Source of the DNA: Bin87 sp965115825
GTDB taxonomy: Bacteria; Chloroflexota; Dehalococcoidia; Lucifugimonadales; UBA3495
Direction: 5' to 3'
DNA length: 64,000 nucleotides
NCBI GenBank assembly: GCA_965115825.1
Contig: OZ220464.1
Coordinates: 1,550,001 to 1,614,000, forward strand
Under the pieces are notes generated by a model, which saw nothing but the letters and a program-made list of their open reading frames with translations, ran no database searches and was not told where the DNA came from. Each line of letters starts with the position of its first letter. Positions within the stretch are counted from its first letter, which is position 1. The position numbers were made by a program, and so were the translations under genes. Shown here in pieces: positions 1 through 7,733 of this stretch.

Positions 1-686
1 AGCGGGAGTACAGCCAGTACGCCGATGGCACCGGGCGCTGGTTCGTCGAGCATCAGGTTAGCGGCGCGGTTAGCATCCCGTCCACCAGCCGGATTGAGGC
101 CAAGTACAGCGATTTGGTGCGCTTGGGTGAGTACTCGGTGCCGGCGTCCATCATCACGATTGAGCCTGGGGAGTGTCAGCCTGGGGACAGCGTGATGCTG
201 TCGGCGTCTCGGCTGCCGGTGCATTCCCGCATCGACCGGGTGGAAATCGGCGGGCGGGATGTGAAGCCTACCGGGGCGCCCAGCACTGACGGCGATGGCG
301 CCGTTACCGTGGCGGGCGTCGTCTGTCCGGGTCTGGATGAAGGCCGGTACAGCGTGCTGCTGGAAGTTGAAGAGACGGTTGCCATCGGCGAGCTGGCGAT
401 ACTGTCTGAGGGGCCCTTGGGGCAGGAGACGCCGGTAGCCGAGGCTTTGGCTCCGCTGGGCGACAGCTTGGCGGCGGTGTTCTACTTTGACGGCATCGGC
501 AAGGAGTGGCTGTTCTACGACAGCCGTCCGGAGTTCGCGGAGCTGAACACCTTGACGGAGCTGGTGGCGGGCGAACCCTACTGGGTTCTGGTCACCGAGG
601 ACGTTGAGGACGTAGCGCTGGGCGGCAAGAGCCGCAGCCTGACGTGCAGCGCCGGCGGCAACTGCTGGAACCTGATGGTCTGGTAG
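1..686 (+). CDS. C-terminal part of a large secreted surface protein (partial, cut by left edge)
   Basis: The reading frame is open from base 3 with no start in view, so this is the 3' end of a longer gene. The 227 visible residues align without gaps to the last part of the 1129-residue secreted protein at 16392-19781, at roughly three quarters identity. They include an Ig/IPT-like stretch (EAKYSDLVRLGEY, VPASII, GGRDV) and a C-terminal module with WLFYD, LVAGEPYW and the terminal CSAGGNCWNLMVW. By analogy with that paralogue it should be exported and work at the cell surface. The true function is unknown. A rho-independent terminator follows at 729-768. Confidence 0.85.
   Translation, partial: REYSQYADGTGRWFVEHQVSGAVSIPSTSRIEAKYSDLVRLGEYSVPASIITIEPGECQPGDSVMLSASRLPVHSRIDRVEIGGRDVKPTGAPSTDGDGAVTVAGVVCPGLDEGRYSVLLEVEETVAIGELAILSEGPLGQETPVAEALAPLGDSLAAVFYFDGIGKEWLFYDSRPEFAELNTLTELVAGEPYWVLVTEDVEDVALGGKSRSLTCSAGGNCWNLMVW
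596..686 (+). repeat. Copy 1 of a 91-bp near-identical gene-end repeat
   Basis: These 91 bases, ending at the TAG stop, match 19691-19781 at all but one position (ctggg here, ctagg there). The rest of the two genes has clearly diverged, so this block looks homogenised or constrained. It encodes the last 29 residues, ending NCWNLMVW. Confidence 0.9.
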
Positions 687-728
687 GCTGCGCGTAAGCT
701 GCGCTTACCCGATAGTTGGGAAGCGGCA

Positions 729-768
729 ACGGCAGGGGCGGGTCTGCGGGCCTGCCCCTGCCGTTTTT
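729..768 (+). terminator. Rho-independent terminator of the partial surface-protein gene
   Basis: An 11-bp perfect GC-rich stem (729-739 with 754-764), extendable inward by three pairs including one G-T, is followed by a run of five T. It sits 43 nt after the stop codon of the upstream gene. Confidence 0.9.
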
Positions 769-890
769 ATTAGGACTGACTGGCCGAGATTTCCGACTCC
801 CCGGTAGCGTTGCGTAATGGGGCGGTAGTACGTACAATTGGGCCAACTTGTTTGGGAGAATCCGGGAAAGGCCCGGTTCAGGAGATTGTC

Positions 891-1121
891 TTGACAACCG
901 CAGAGCAAACCGAAATCATCCTTTACACGCACCCGGACTGCCCTTTTTCAGCGCAGGCTAAAATGCACTACCGGCGGCAGCGCGCCCCTTATACCGAGAT
1001 TGACGTTGCCAAGCAGCCGGATCAGATACCGGCGCTGCTGGAACTGTCGGGCGGTGAGCGGATAACCCCGATAATAGTGAACAACGGCGTCGTTACCATC
1101 GGCTTCGAGGGCGGCTTTTGA
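891..1121 (+). CDS. UXX-star family glutaredoxin-like protein (Cys form)
   Basis: A 76-residue thioredoxin-fold protein. It begins with a beta strand (EIILYTHPD) and a CPFS active-site motif, then reads YTEIDVAKQPD, a LSGGERITPIIV segment carrying the cis-Pro, and a VTIGFEGGF tail typical of the UXX-star (seleno)protein family. In that family the first position is Sec or Cys and the resolving Cys is optional. Here it is Cys with Ser two residues later, implying a monothiol redox role. The TTG at 891 is chosen as start because AGGAG lies 6 nt upstream; an in-frame start at 810 would add residues unlike the family. It lies between the terminator at 729-768 and recA. Substrate unknown. Confidence 0.75.
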   Translation: MTTAEQTEIILYTHPDCPFSAQAKMHYRRQRAPYTEIDVAKQPDQIPALLELSGGERITPIIVNNGVVTIGFEGGF

Positions 1122-1162
1122 GACTTCTAGAGCAGGGCCGTGGGCTCTGTTGAAAGCGCTCC

Positions 1163-1194
1163 TTACCCTCCCCTCGCGGAACGGGGGAGGGTAA
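1163..1194. repeat. Inverted repeat between the UXX-star gene and recA
   Basis: An 11-bp perfect stem, TTACCCTCCCC (1163-1173) with GGGGAGGGTAA (1184-1194), and a 10-nt loop. There is no adjacent T run on the plus strand, so it may be a weak terminator or an mRNA-stabilising hairpin after the UXX-star gene. Confidence 0.6.
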
Positions 1195-1211
1195 TTGGTG
1201 GTAAAACGATA

Positions 1212-1240
1212 TTGATTTTTCGGAACCCAAGTGCTATTAT
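1212..1240 (+). promoter_or_regulatory. Predicted sigma-70-type promoter of recA-recX
   Basis: A -35 hexamer TTGATT (1212-1217) is separated by 17 bp from a -10 hexamer TATTAT (1235-1240). It lies about 105 nt upstream of the recA ATG, and no competing promoter was seen in the gap. Confidence 0.65.
1223..1234. promoter_or_regulatory. LexA/SOS-box-like site in the recA promoter spacer
   Basis: GAACCCAAGTGC differs by one base from the Gram-positive-type LexA core GAACnnnnGTTC and fills the spacer between the recA -35 and -10. A repressor bound here would block polymerase. That the host LexA reads this motif is inference. Confidence 0.4.
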
Positions 1241-1346
1241 CTTGTGCAAACATAACGCGCAACTTCATTTTCCCAGCGCGGGAACGACAGAGAGGAGCGC
1301 GAGAATTACGACGCGAAAGTCGTCAAAGAGCGTGTGAGGTTATAAA

Positions 1347-2462
1347 ATGGCAATCAACCCGGAAACCCTGAATCTGGACAAGGACAAGCTGGCCGCCCTG
1401 GAAATTGCGCTGGGCCGCATCGAAAAAGACCACGGCAAGGGCGCGGTGATGCGCGGCGACGAGCAGGTCGCCCATCTACTGACCAACGCTATCTCCACCG
1501 GGTCCCTGTCGCTGGACTTGGCGTTGGGCGTCGGCGGACTGCCCCGCGGAAGAGTAACCGAAATCTACGGCGGCGAATCAGCGGGGAAATCGACGCTGGC
1601 GATCCACATTATGACCGAGACCCAGAAGCAGGGCGGGCTCGCCGCCTATATTGACGCCGAGCACGCCCTAGACCCGCAATACGCCGCCAATTGCGGGCTT
1701 GACCTGGACAACCTCCTAATTGCCCAGCCGGATTCCGCGGAGCAAGCTTTGGACATTACTGAAAAGCTGGTGAGCAGCGGCGCCGTTGACTCCATCGTGA
1801 TTGACAGCGTGGCCGCGCTGGTTCCCCAAGCGGAAATCGAAGGCGACATGGGCGACATACACGTGGGGATGCAGGCCCGTCTGATGTCCCAAGCCTTGCG
1901 CAAACTGACCGCCACCATCAACCGCTCCCGAACTGCCGTGGTGTTCATCAATCAGATTCGCGAGAAAATCGGCGTCAGCTACGGCAGCCCGGAAGTAACC
2001 CCCGGCGGGCGGGCGCTGAAGTTCTACAGTTCGGTGCGGATTGATCTGCGTCGCAGCGAATCGCTAAAGCAGGGTTCGGAAATCATCGGCAACCGGGTGC
2101 GAGCGCGCATCGTCAAGAACAAGGTAGCCGCGCCCTTCCGAGTGGCCGAGTTTGACATCATGTTCAACCAAGGCATCAGCAAGATGGGTGACCTGCTGGA
2201 CATCGGCGTGAACCAGGGCTTTATCAAGAAAGCCGGCTCGTTCTATTCCTACGGCGACACCCGCCTGGGTCAGGGCAGGGAGAACTCCAAGACCTTCCTC
2301 ACCGAAAACCCTGAGTTGGCCGGAATCATCGAAGCACTGATTCGCGGCGATGATGAGCCGCAAGAAACCCTGGCGGATGACATCAACAACAGCCATGGCA
2401 TAGCATCGGCCAACGGCGGCGCGCCCCACATCGCCGGCGCCGGCGCGGTTAGCCTGAACTGA
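1347..2462 (+). CDS. recA: Recombinase RecA
   Basis: ATP-dependent strand-exchange recombinase and LexA coprotease. At 371 residues it is slightly longer than the usual 340-355. The Walker A is GGESAGKST (75-83, Lys81), where GPESSGKTT is usual. The Walker B strand SIVIDS is at about 149-154, the catalytic-Glu region reads DAEHALDP, and the L2 DNA-binding loop region has FINQIREKIGVSYG followed by TPGGRALKFY. The N-terminal oligomerisation helix (DKLAALEIALGRIEKDHGKG) and the C-terminal domain are intact. The C-terminal tail is acidic only at its start and then Gly/Ala-rich. GAGG lies 7 nt before ATG. The stop codon overlaps recX by one base (TGATG), so the two are translationally coupled. 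Confidence 0.98.
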   Translation: MAINPETLNLDKDKLAALEIALGRIEKDHGKGAVMRGDEQVAHLLTNAISTGSLSLDLALGVGGLPRGRVTEIYGGESAGKSTLAIHIMTETQKQGGLAAYIDAEHALDPQYAANCGLDLDNLLIAQPDSAEQALDITEKLVSSGAVDSIVIDSVAALVPQAEIEGDMGDIHVGMQARLMSQALRKLTATINRSRTAVVFINQIREKIGVSYGSPEVTPGGRALKFYSSVRIDLRRSESLKQGSEIIGNRVRARIVKNKVAAPFRVAEFDIMFNQGISKMGDLLDIGVNQGFIKKAGSFYSYGDTRLGQGRENSKTFLTENPELAGIIEALIRGDDEPQETLADDINNSHGIASANGGAPHIAGAGAVSLN

Positions 2463-2968
2463 TGCCCGAGCCGCCTGAGTTGATAGAACCCTCCGACGAC
2501 TACGCGCAGGCTTTGCAAGTCGCCCTACGCTACGTCAGCTTCCGCCAGCGGTCGGTTGCCGAAGTGCGACGACGGGTTGGGAGGGAATTCTCCCAGCCCA
2601 TCGTTGAGCGGACGGTGGCATCTCTGAACCGCTACGGCTATCTGGATGATGAAGACTTTGCCCGGCGCTGGCGAGACAGCCGGGAGCGTCGCAAGCCCAA
2701 AGGCGTTTTTGCGCTGCGCCGGGAGTTGCTGGCAAAGGGCATTGCCAACAGCATCATCGACGCCACGCTGGAAGGTCTGGATGAAGGGGCCGGCGCCTAC
2801 CGGGCGGGAGAACGCCGAGCGCAGCGCTGGCTGCAAGGCGGCGATATGAACTACGCAGCCTTCCGTCGCAAGATGTGGGACTACCTCAGACGACGGGGCT
2901 TTGCCGGCGGCGCAGCGCGCGACACAACGGCGCGGCTGTGGCAGGAATACGGCGCCGGCCGGAGCTAA
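2462..2968 (+). CDS. recX: RecA regulatory protein RecX
   Basis: A 168-residue all-helical, Arg-rich protein of the RecX family, which binds the RecA filament groove and limits its activity. Family features visible are the early helix with YVSFRQRSVAEVRRRV, the YLDDEDFARRWRDSR motif, and KGVFALRRELLAKGI in the second three-helix repeat. It starts inside the recA stop codon (TGATG), the usual recA-recX arrangement. Its 3' end overlaps the convergent zinc-finger membrane protein gene by 4 bases. Confidence 0.93.
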   Translation: MPEPPELIEPSDDYAQALQVALRYVSFRQRSVAEVRRRVGREFSQPIVERTVASLNRYGYLDDEDFARRWRDSRERRKPKGVFALRRELLAKGIANSIIDATLEGLDEGAGAYRAGERRAQRWLQGGDMNYAAFRRKMWDYLRRRGFAGGAARDTTARLWQEYGAGRS

Positions 2969-3465
2969 AGCCGGACGCGGGCGATGGCGATGAGGACGCC
3001 GCCCACGGTGGCGGCAATTCCCCACAGGCCCAACAGCTGAAAGCCAAACAGGAACAGCGGCACTAATACCGCAATCACAACGGTGCCGCCGGCAATGTAC
3101 ATCAATCCCCGGCTGCGTTTGAGGTTGACGACGCGGCTGATGACCTCGCCGGCAACGTATCCCACGCCCAGGGGCATTATGATGAAGGCCAGCCCGCCGA
3201 GGCCGAGGTACGACGCCAGCAGCACCGTCAGAACAATCCCCGCCACAGCGACGATGGCAGCAACCATCACCGCCCTGGCGTAGGTGGACGGTCGGACGTC
3301 AAAAGTCGGCAGCGGTTGAGCGCGTCCGCACTCCCGGCAGCGTATGCCTACGGGAGCCTGCACCAGGCATTGAGTGCAGATGGGGCGTCGGCATTGGCTG
3401 CACGAGAGACCGGTCGGGATATCCGGATGCCAATGGCAGGTTGCGGATTGGGGTTCTTCCGCCAT
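2965..3465 (-). CDS. B-box-type zinc-binding membrane protein, function unknown
   Basis: A 166-residue protein. The N-terminal zinc-binding segment has the pattern C-x2-H, CSQC, CTQC, CREC, resembling the B-box/zinc-ribbon found ahead of rhomboids and other membrane proteins. It is followed by about four hydrophobic helices (from ARAVMVAAIVAVAGI to the C-terminus). I chose the ATG at 3465, two bases after the plsY-like stop and overlapped by that gene's GGGGAA, giving a coupled operon; an in-frame start at 3504 lies inside the upstream gene. The partner or substrate of the zinc module is not evident. Confidence 0.75.
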   Translation of the reverse strand: MAEEPQSATCHWHPDIPTGLSCSQCRRPICTQCLVQAPVGIRCRECGRAQPLPTFDVRPSTYARAVMVAAIVAVAGIVLTVLLASYLGLGGLAFIIMPLGVGYVAGEVISRVVNLKRSRGLMYIAGGTVVIAVLVPLFLFGFQLLGLWGIAATVGGVLIAIARVRL

Positions 3466-3467
3466 CG

Positions 3468-4193
3468 CTATTCCCCGCCGGGCTTGCTGACGCGGGCCAG
3501 CCATTGCCGGCGGTCGCCGATGTCCCGGTCACGCAAGAGACGGTTGAGCATCACCGACTGACGCGGCAGACCCGTAGGCAGAGGCCCGCCGTTGGATACC
3601 AGCCGTTTGAGCAGAATAAGCGCCGCGCCGGCCGCAGCATAAACCGCGCATTGCTGAGGGGAACCAATCAGCGCCCAATCGCTGGGCCAGGCTAGGCAAG
3701 CCAACGGCAGAATCAGCATCACCGCCAGCTGCGATTCAGCAGAGCGACGGGTAACCAGCCAAGCGCACCCGTAAGTCAGCAGGGCGGCCAGGAACAGCCC
3801 CGGCGATATGCCGGCTACTCCGCCGGCCCAGACAACGACGCTGCGGCCTCCAGTGAAACGCAAAAACGGCGACCAGGCGTTGCCGACCAGAGTGAACAGA
3901 GGCGTGGCAACCAGCAGCCAGGCATACTCGTTAAGCCCTGAAACGTAGTGGGGCAGAACGTAGTAGCCGACCAGAACGGGAGCGGCGCCGCGAGTCAGGT
4001 CAATGGCAATAATTGCCGGGAACCAGCGCTTGCCCAATTGCCTGGCGAGGTTACTGCCGCCAATGTTGCCGCTGCCATAACGTCGCAGGTCAATGCCGCC
4101 GATGGCCCGGCCCAGCAGATAGGACACCGGCGTTGCCCCGATGATATAGGCCGCTGCCCAGAGGAGGCTGATGGTGAGGAGTGCGGCTGGCAT
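3468..4193 (-). CDS. plsY: PlsY-like glycerol-3-phosphate acyltransferase family membrane protein
   Basis: PlsY transfers acyl groups from acyl-phosphate to glycerol-3-phosphate, the first step of phospholipid synthesis, in the cytoplasmic membrane. This 241-residue protein has several hydrophobic segments and a good first motif (SGNIGGSNLAR). The second motif reads GNAWSPFLRFTGGRS where GHxxPxFxxFxGGKG is expected, and the C-terminal HxEN-type motif is not recognisable; the tail is about 40 residues of Arg-rich sequence. It is either a divergent PlsY or a homologue with changed chemistry. Its operon runs from the PHP gene (12 nt upstream) to the zinc-finger protein (2 nt downstream). Confidence 0.75.
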   Translation of the reverse strand: MPAALLTISLLWAAAYIIGATPVSYLLGRAIGGIDLRRYGSGNIGGSNLARQLGKRWFPAIIAIDLTRGAAPVLVGYYVLPHYVSGLNEYAWLLVATPLFTLVGNAWSPFLRFTGGRSVVVWAGGVAGISPGLFLAALLTYGCAWLVTRRSAESQLAVMLILPLACLAWPSDWALIGSPQQCAVYAAAGAALILLKRLVSNGGPLPTGLPRQSVMLNRLLRDRDIGDRRQWLARVSKPGGE

Positions 4194-4205
4194 GGCGATG
4201 CCGCA

Positions 4206-5078
4206 TTAACGCGCGGCAGCCAGCCGGCGCGCGGCTTCTTCCAGGCGCTCTACGGATTCCATGGGCGGGCCATTGACGCCGGGCAGCGGCTCACGGGAGT
4301 TGCCGCTGTGGTGGTAGTCGCTGCCGCCGCAGGGAATCAGGTCATAGGCGCGCGCCATGTCGGCCAGCCAATCAACAGTCTGACGGTTGTACATCGCATA
4401 ATGCACTTCCATCCCGTGCAGGCCGGCGGCCTTGAGCTCCTCAACGGTCGCGATGAGGGGCTGCTCAGGCTCCGGCTCGCTGCCGCGACGCTCAAACCAG
4501 GGGTGGGCGAACACCGCCACGCCTCCCACGTCGTTGAGCAGCTTCACGGCGTCAATAGGAGTCAGCTTGGCGCGCTCCACGTAGGCTTTGCCGTTGCGGC
4601 CCAGGTATTCCTCAAATGCCTGGGCCGGCTCGGAGAAGTAGCCAGCTTCCACCAGCGCCTGGGCAATATGAGGGCGTCCCACGGAAGCGTCGCCGGCAAT
4701 TTCCAGGACGCGCTTCCATTCAATGTGCAGGCCCAACTCCGCCAGCTTGCGCACCATGCCCTCGCCGCGCTCCAAGCGACCCTGGCGGAATATGGACAAG
4801 GTTTGCTGAAAATCAGGGTCGCCGGTGTCCATGAAGTAGCCCAGCATATGGACTTCGCCGCCGGGAACGTCGCAGCTCAGCTCGATGCCGGGGAGCATCC
4901 GCATACCGGGGACTTGATTTACGGCCTGTTGCGCCTCGGCCAGCCCGTCGGTGGTGTCATGGTCGCTGACGGCGATGGTGCGGAGGCCCTTGGCTGCGGC
5001 CAGCTGCACCAGCTCGGTGGGAGTCAGCCGACCGTCGGAGGCGGTGGTGTGGAGATGCAAATCAACGGTGACAGACAT
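4206..5078 (-). CDS. PHP-domain metal-dependent phosphoesterase (RNase AM/YciV-like)
   Basis: A 290-residue PHP hydrolase. Metal-binding motifs are DLHLHTTASDG at the start, AVSDHDTTDG, PGIELS, VAVFAHPW and the late GGSDYHHSG. Family members hydrolyse 3',5'-nucleoside bisphosphates or act as 5'-3' exonucleases on short RNA; the exact substrate here is not determined. The ATG at 5078 is chosen because AGGAA lies just upstream. The frame stays open to 5147, but that extension translates a dispersed repeat (VIPTQAGIQ). It is downstream of ymdB and rny, consistent with RNA turnover. Confidence 0.88.
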   Translation of the reverse strand: MSVTVDLHLHTTASDGRLTPTELVQLAAAKGLRTIAVSDHDTTDGLAEAQQAVNQVPGMRMLPGIELSCDVPGGEVHMLGYFMDTGDPDFQQTLSIFRQGRLERGEGMVRKLAELGLHIEWKRVLEIAGDASVGRPHIAQALVEAGYFSEPAQAFEEYLGRNGKAYVERAKLTPIDAVKLLNDVGGVAVFAHPWFERRGSEPEPEQPLIATVEELKAAGLHGMEVHYAMYNRQTVDWLADMARAYDLIPCGGSDYHHSGNSREPLPGVNGPPMESVERLEEAARRLAAAR

Positions 5079-5085
5079 TTCAAGT

Positions 5086-5116
5086 TCCTGAATTCCCGCT
5101 TGCGTGGGAATGACGG
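5086..5116. repeat. Dispersed repeat (cgtcattcccgc/gcgggaat type)
   Basis: On the minus strand it reads CGTCATTCCCACGCAAGCGGG then AATTCAGG, a short hairpin-forming element. Related copies are at 34831-34887, 40619-40691 and 51431-51457. It lies in the 83-nt gap between ymdB and the PHP gene. Confidence 0.7.
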
Positions 5117-5161
5117 TTAGGGATGTGGTAGCGGTGTAAAAAACCAAATTAACTGTTGGAA

Positions 5162-5938
5162 TTAGTCGCTGCTGCGGTCGACGCGGACGATACTAGTAGC
5201 ACGACCGGTTTCTGGGTTGATGTCGATGAGCACGGAGTTGAGGATGCCCGGGCCCTGGGCCGGCTTGAAACGCTGGGGCAGTCCGGTGCGGAACCGCTCC
5301 AAAACGGGCGCCGTTTCGGTGCCGATTACTGAGTCCAGAGGCCCGGTCATGCCCAGGTCGCTAACGTAGGCTGTGCCGCCGGAAAGCAGGCGGGCGTCGG
5401 CGGTCGCCACATGGGTATGCGTACCCACCACCGCGCTCACTCGGCCATTAAGATACCAGCCGAGACTCTGTTTTTCGGAGGTGGCTTCGGCGTGGAAATC
5501 GACCAGAACCACCGCCGGCGGGCGGCCCAGGTGGGCCTCGGCTTCGGCGAGGCGCCGGTCGGCTTCGCGGAAGGGGCAGTCGATGTTGGCCGGCATAAAG
5601 GTGCGCCCTTGCAGATTCAACGTCATAACGTCGCCGTGCATCATCCAGCCGCGTCCGGGCGCGCCGTAGTAGTTGGCCGGACGCAGCAGAGGGAACTCCT
5701 CCATGTGAGGGATGATGTCCTTTTTATCCCAGATGTGGTTGCCCGAAGTCATCACGTCAACGCCGGCGGCCAGCAGGCTGCGGGCGGTCTTGGGCGTGAG
5801 GCCAAAACCGCCCGCAGTATTCTCGGCGTTGGCGATTACCAGGTCAACGTTAAGTTCGCGGCGGAGAGGCGGCAGGAGCCGGGCCAGGACTTGCCGGCCC
5901 GGCTTGCCGATGATATCGCCAATCATCAGGACGCGCAT
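5162..5938 (-). CDS. ymdB: YmdB/TIGR00282-family metallophosphoesterase
   Basis: A 258-residue calcineurin-like phosphoesterase, the usual length for YmdB. Dinuclear metal ligands are in place: D8 (GDIIGKPGR), E39-N40 (NAEN), N67-H68 (SGNHIWDKK), H149 (DFHAEATSEK), H174 and H176 (GTHTHV). Homologues cleave cyclic nucleotides and affect biofilm genes in Bacillus. It begins one base after the rny stop codon, the same RNase Y-YmdB pairing as in Firmicutes, so the two are probably cotranscribed from the promoter at 7593-7621. Confidence 0.93.
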   Translation of the reverse strand: MRVLMIGDIIGKPGRQVLARLLPPLRRELNVDLVIANAENTAGGFGLTPKTARSLLAAGVDVMTSGNHIWDKKDIIPHMEEFPLLRPANYYGAPGRGWMMHGDVMTLNLQGRTFMPANIDCPFREADRRLAEAEAHLGRPPAVVLVDFHAEATSEKQSLGWYLNGRVSAVVGTHTHVATADARLLSGGTAYVSDLGMTGPLDSVIGTETAPVLERFRTGLPQRFKPAQGPGILNSVLIDINPETGRATSIVRVDRSSD

Positions 5939-5939
5939 G

Positions 5940-7538
5940 TTATTTAGCGATGCTCTCCTGGCGAGTTTCCCGAATGACCGTTACCTTGATTTGCCCGGGG
6001 TACTGCAACTCTTTGGATACCTTGCCGGCAATGTCCCGCGCCAGGGAGGCGCAGGCCACGTCGTCCACATCTTCCGGGCGCACCATCACGCGAACTTCGC
6101 GGCCGGCCTGGATGGCGAAGGCCCGCTGAACCCCGTCAAAGCTGTAGGCCGTGTCTTCCAGTTCCCGCAGGCGGCGGGTGTACTGCTCCAGAGACTCCCG
6201 TCGGGCGCCGGGCCGGGCGGCGCTGATGCCGTCGGCGGCGGCAACCAGGAAAGACTCAATGCTGGAATGGTCGTCGTCATGGTGCTCCAGGACGCAGTTG
6301 GAAACCAGCGAGGGAACGCCGTTGCGGCTGGTTAGGTCGTAGCCGATTTCAGCGTGCGGCCCCTTGATTTCGTGGGTCATAGCTTTGCCAATGTCGTGGA
6401 GCAGCCCGCCGGTGGTGGCGATTTGAACGTCGGCGCCCACTTCGGACGCGAGCATACCGGCGAGGAGGCCGACTTCGATGGAATGAGTAAGCACGTTCTC
6501 GCCGTAGCTGTAGCGGTACTTGAGGCGACCGAGCAGTCGGATCAGCTCGGGATCAAGGCCGCTCACGCCTACCTCGAACGTGGCCTCTTCCCCGGCCCGC
6601 CAGATGATTTCGTCAATGTCGCGGGTGGCGCGCTTGACGCTCTCCTCGATACGGGCGGGCTGGATGCGTCCGTCCTTCACCAGCTGCGTGAGGGCCAGCC
6701 TGGCTATCTCCCGCCGCACCGGGTCAAAGCAGGATACGGTTACGATGCCCGGCGTGTCGTCAACGAGGATCTCGACGCCGGTGCGGGCTTCCAAAGCCCG
6801 TATGTTACGTCCTTCGCGGCCGATGAGACGACCCTTCATCTCATCGTTGGGCAGGGAAACAACAGATGTAGTGCTTTCCGACACCACGTCGGTAGCCAGG
6901 CGGTTGATGGCGAGGGTAAGGATGCGGCGGGCGTTTTCGTCGGCCCGGGTTTGGTGTTCCTTCTCCAGCTCGTAATACCGCCGGGCCAAGTCGTGAGTAG
7001 CCTCCTCCTCGCCCCGTTTGAGGACGATAGAGCGGGCTTCATCAGTGGTCAGCGCGGCGATTCGTTCCAGCTCGTGGGTTTGCTGGCGCTTGATTTCATC
7101 AGCCTCCTGGATAGCGGACTTGGCTTCCGATTCCCGGCGAGCCAGTTCGGATTCCAGAGTTTCCAGTGATTCGGATTTACGGTCGAGCTGTTCCTCCCGC
7201 TGGATGTAGCGGCGTTCCATACGATTGAGCTCGCGCCGTTGCTCTTTAATTTCGGTGTCTCCGGCCTCCCGGATTTTGATGGCTTCCTCCTGCGCTTGAA
7301 GCAGGATGTTGCGCTTCTCTTCCTGGGCCTGGGTGATGGTAGTCGCGGCTTCCTCCTTAGCCTGGGTGATGGCAGTGGCGGCTTCCTCCTCGGCCTGCGT
7401 AATAGCGGCGGCAGCTTCCTTTCGGTTGTGTACCAGCTTGTCGCCGTTTTTTCTGTTAGATAGCAGCAGCCAAACCACCGCTGCTATGCCTGTTGTGAAC
7501 CCTGCGACCGCCAGGACGGACAGGATGATCTCTAACAT
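5940..7538 (-). CDS. rny: Ribonuclease Y
   Basis: Membrane-anchored endoribonuclease that starts mRNA decay. At 532 residues it has the full architecture: an N-terminal transmembrane helix (residues 2-26), a long charged coiled coil (about 35-210), a KH domain with GRLIGREGRN (236-245), and an HD domain with H351 and the H381-D382 pair (LLHDIGKA). The start of the coiled coil is built from four 11-residue repeats (AITQAEEEAAT and variants, 45-88), an unusually regular stalk. First gene of an operon with ymdB, PHP, plsY-like and the zinc-finger protein. Confidence 0.97.
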   Translation of the reverse strand: MLEIILSVLAVAGFTTGIAAVVWLLLSNRKNGDKLVHNRKEAAAAITQAEEEAATAITQAKEEAATTITQAQEEKRNILLQAQEEAIKIREAGDTEIKEQRRELNRMERRYIQREEQLDRKSESLETLESELARRESEAKSAIQEADEIKRQQTHELERIAALTTDEARSIVLKRGEEEATHDLARRYYELEKEHQTRADENARRILTLAINRLATDVVSESTTSVVSLPNDEMKGRLIGREGRNIRALEARTGVEILVDDTPGIVTVSCFDPVRREIARLALTQLVKDGRIQPARIEESVKRATRDIDEIIWRAGEEATFEVGVSGLDPELIRLLGRLKYRYSYGENVLTHSIEVGLLAGMLASEVGADVQIATTGGLLHDIGKAMTHEIKGPHAEIGYDLTSRNGVPSLVSNCVLEHHDDDHSSIESFLVAAADGISAARPGARRESLEQYTRRLRELEDTAYSFDGVQRAFAIQAGREVRVMVRPEDVDDVACASLARDIAGKVSKELQYPGQIKVTVIRETRQESIAK

Positions 7539-7592
7539 AGAACCTCCCAGTTCCGTCCGGGCTGATGCCCGGGGTATTTTTGCCCTGCTTTT

Positions 7593-7621
7593 ATCCTAGT
7601 GTCGGAACCGGGCAAAGTCAA
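7593..7621 (-). promoter_or_regulatory. Predicted promoter of the rny-ymdB operon
   Basis: On the minus strand TTGACT (7621-7616) is followed after 17 bp by TAGGAT (7598-7593), 55 nt upstream of the rny ATG. Confidence 0.6.
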
Positions 7622-7662
7622 GAAAAAGGCGCCCTTTTCCCGGCTCTGCGGCCCGCGGCGTA

Positions 7663-7692
7663 TTGACCGGGATTGCCCGAAGCCGTTACCAT
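7663..7692 (+). promoter_or_regulatory. Predicted promoter of the SWIM zinc-finger gene
   Basis: TTGACC (7663-7668), an 18-bp spacer and TACCAT (7687-7692). Transcription would begin near 7699, supporting a start codon at 7734. Confidence 0.45.
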
Positions 7693-7733
7693 AAGCGAAC
7701 CGGGTAATGCCCGAGAACGCAACGGGGGTTGAA

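Noticed and set aside
3948..5120. Long open frame antisense to the plsY-like and PHP genes
   Set aside because: It lies opposite two genes with clear catalytic motifs, has no recognisable domain, and is explained by high GC content giving few stops.
4206..5147. Longer PHP start at 5147
   Set aside because: The added residues are a translated dispersed repeat, and a good ribosome site precedes the ATG at 5078.
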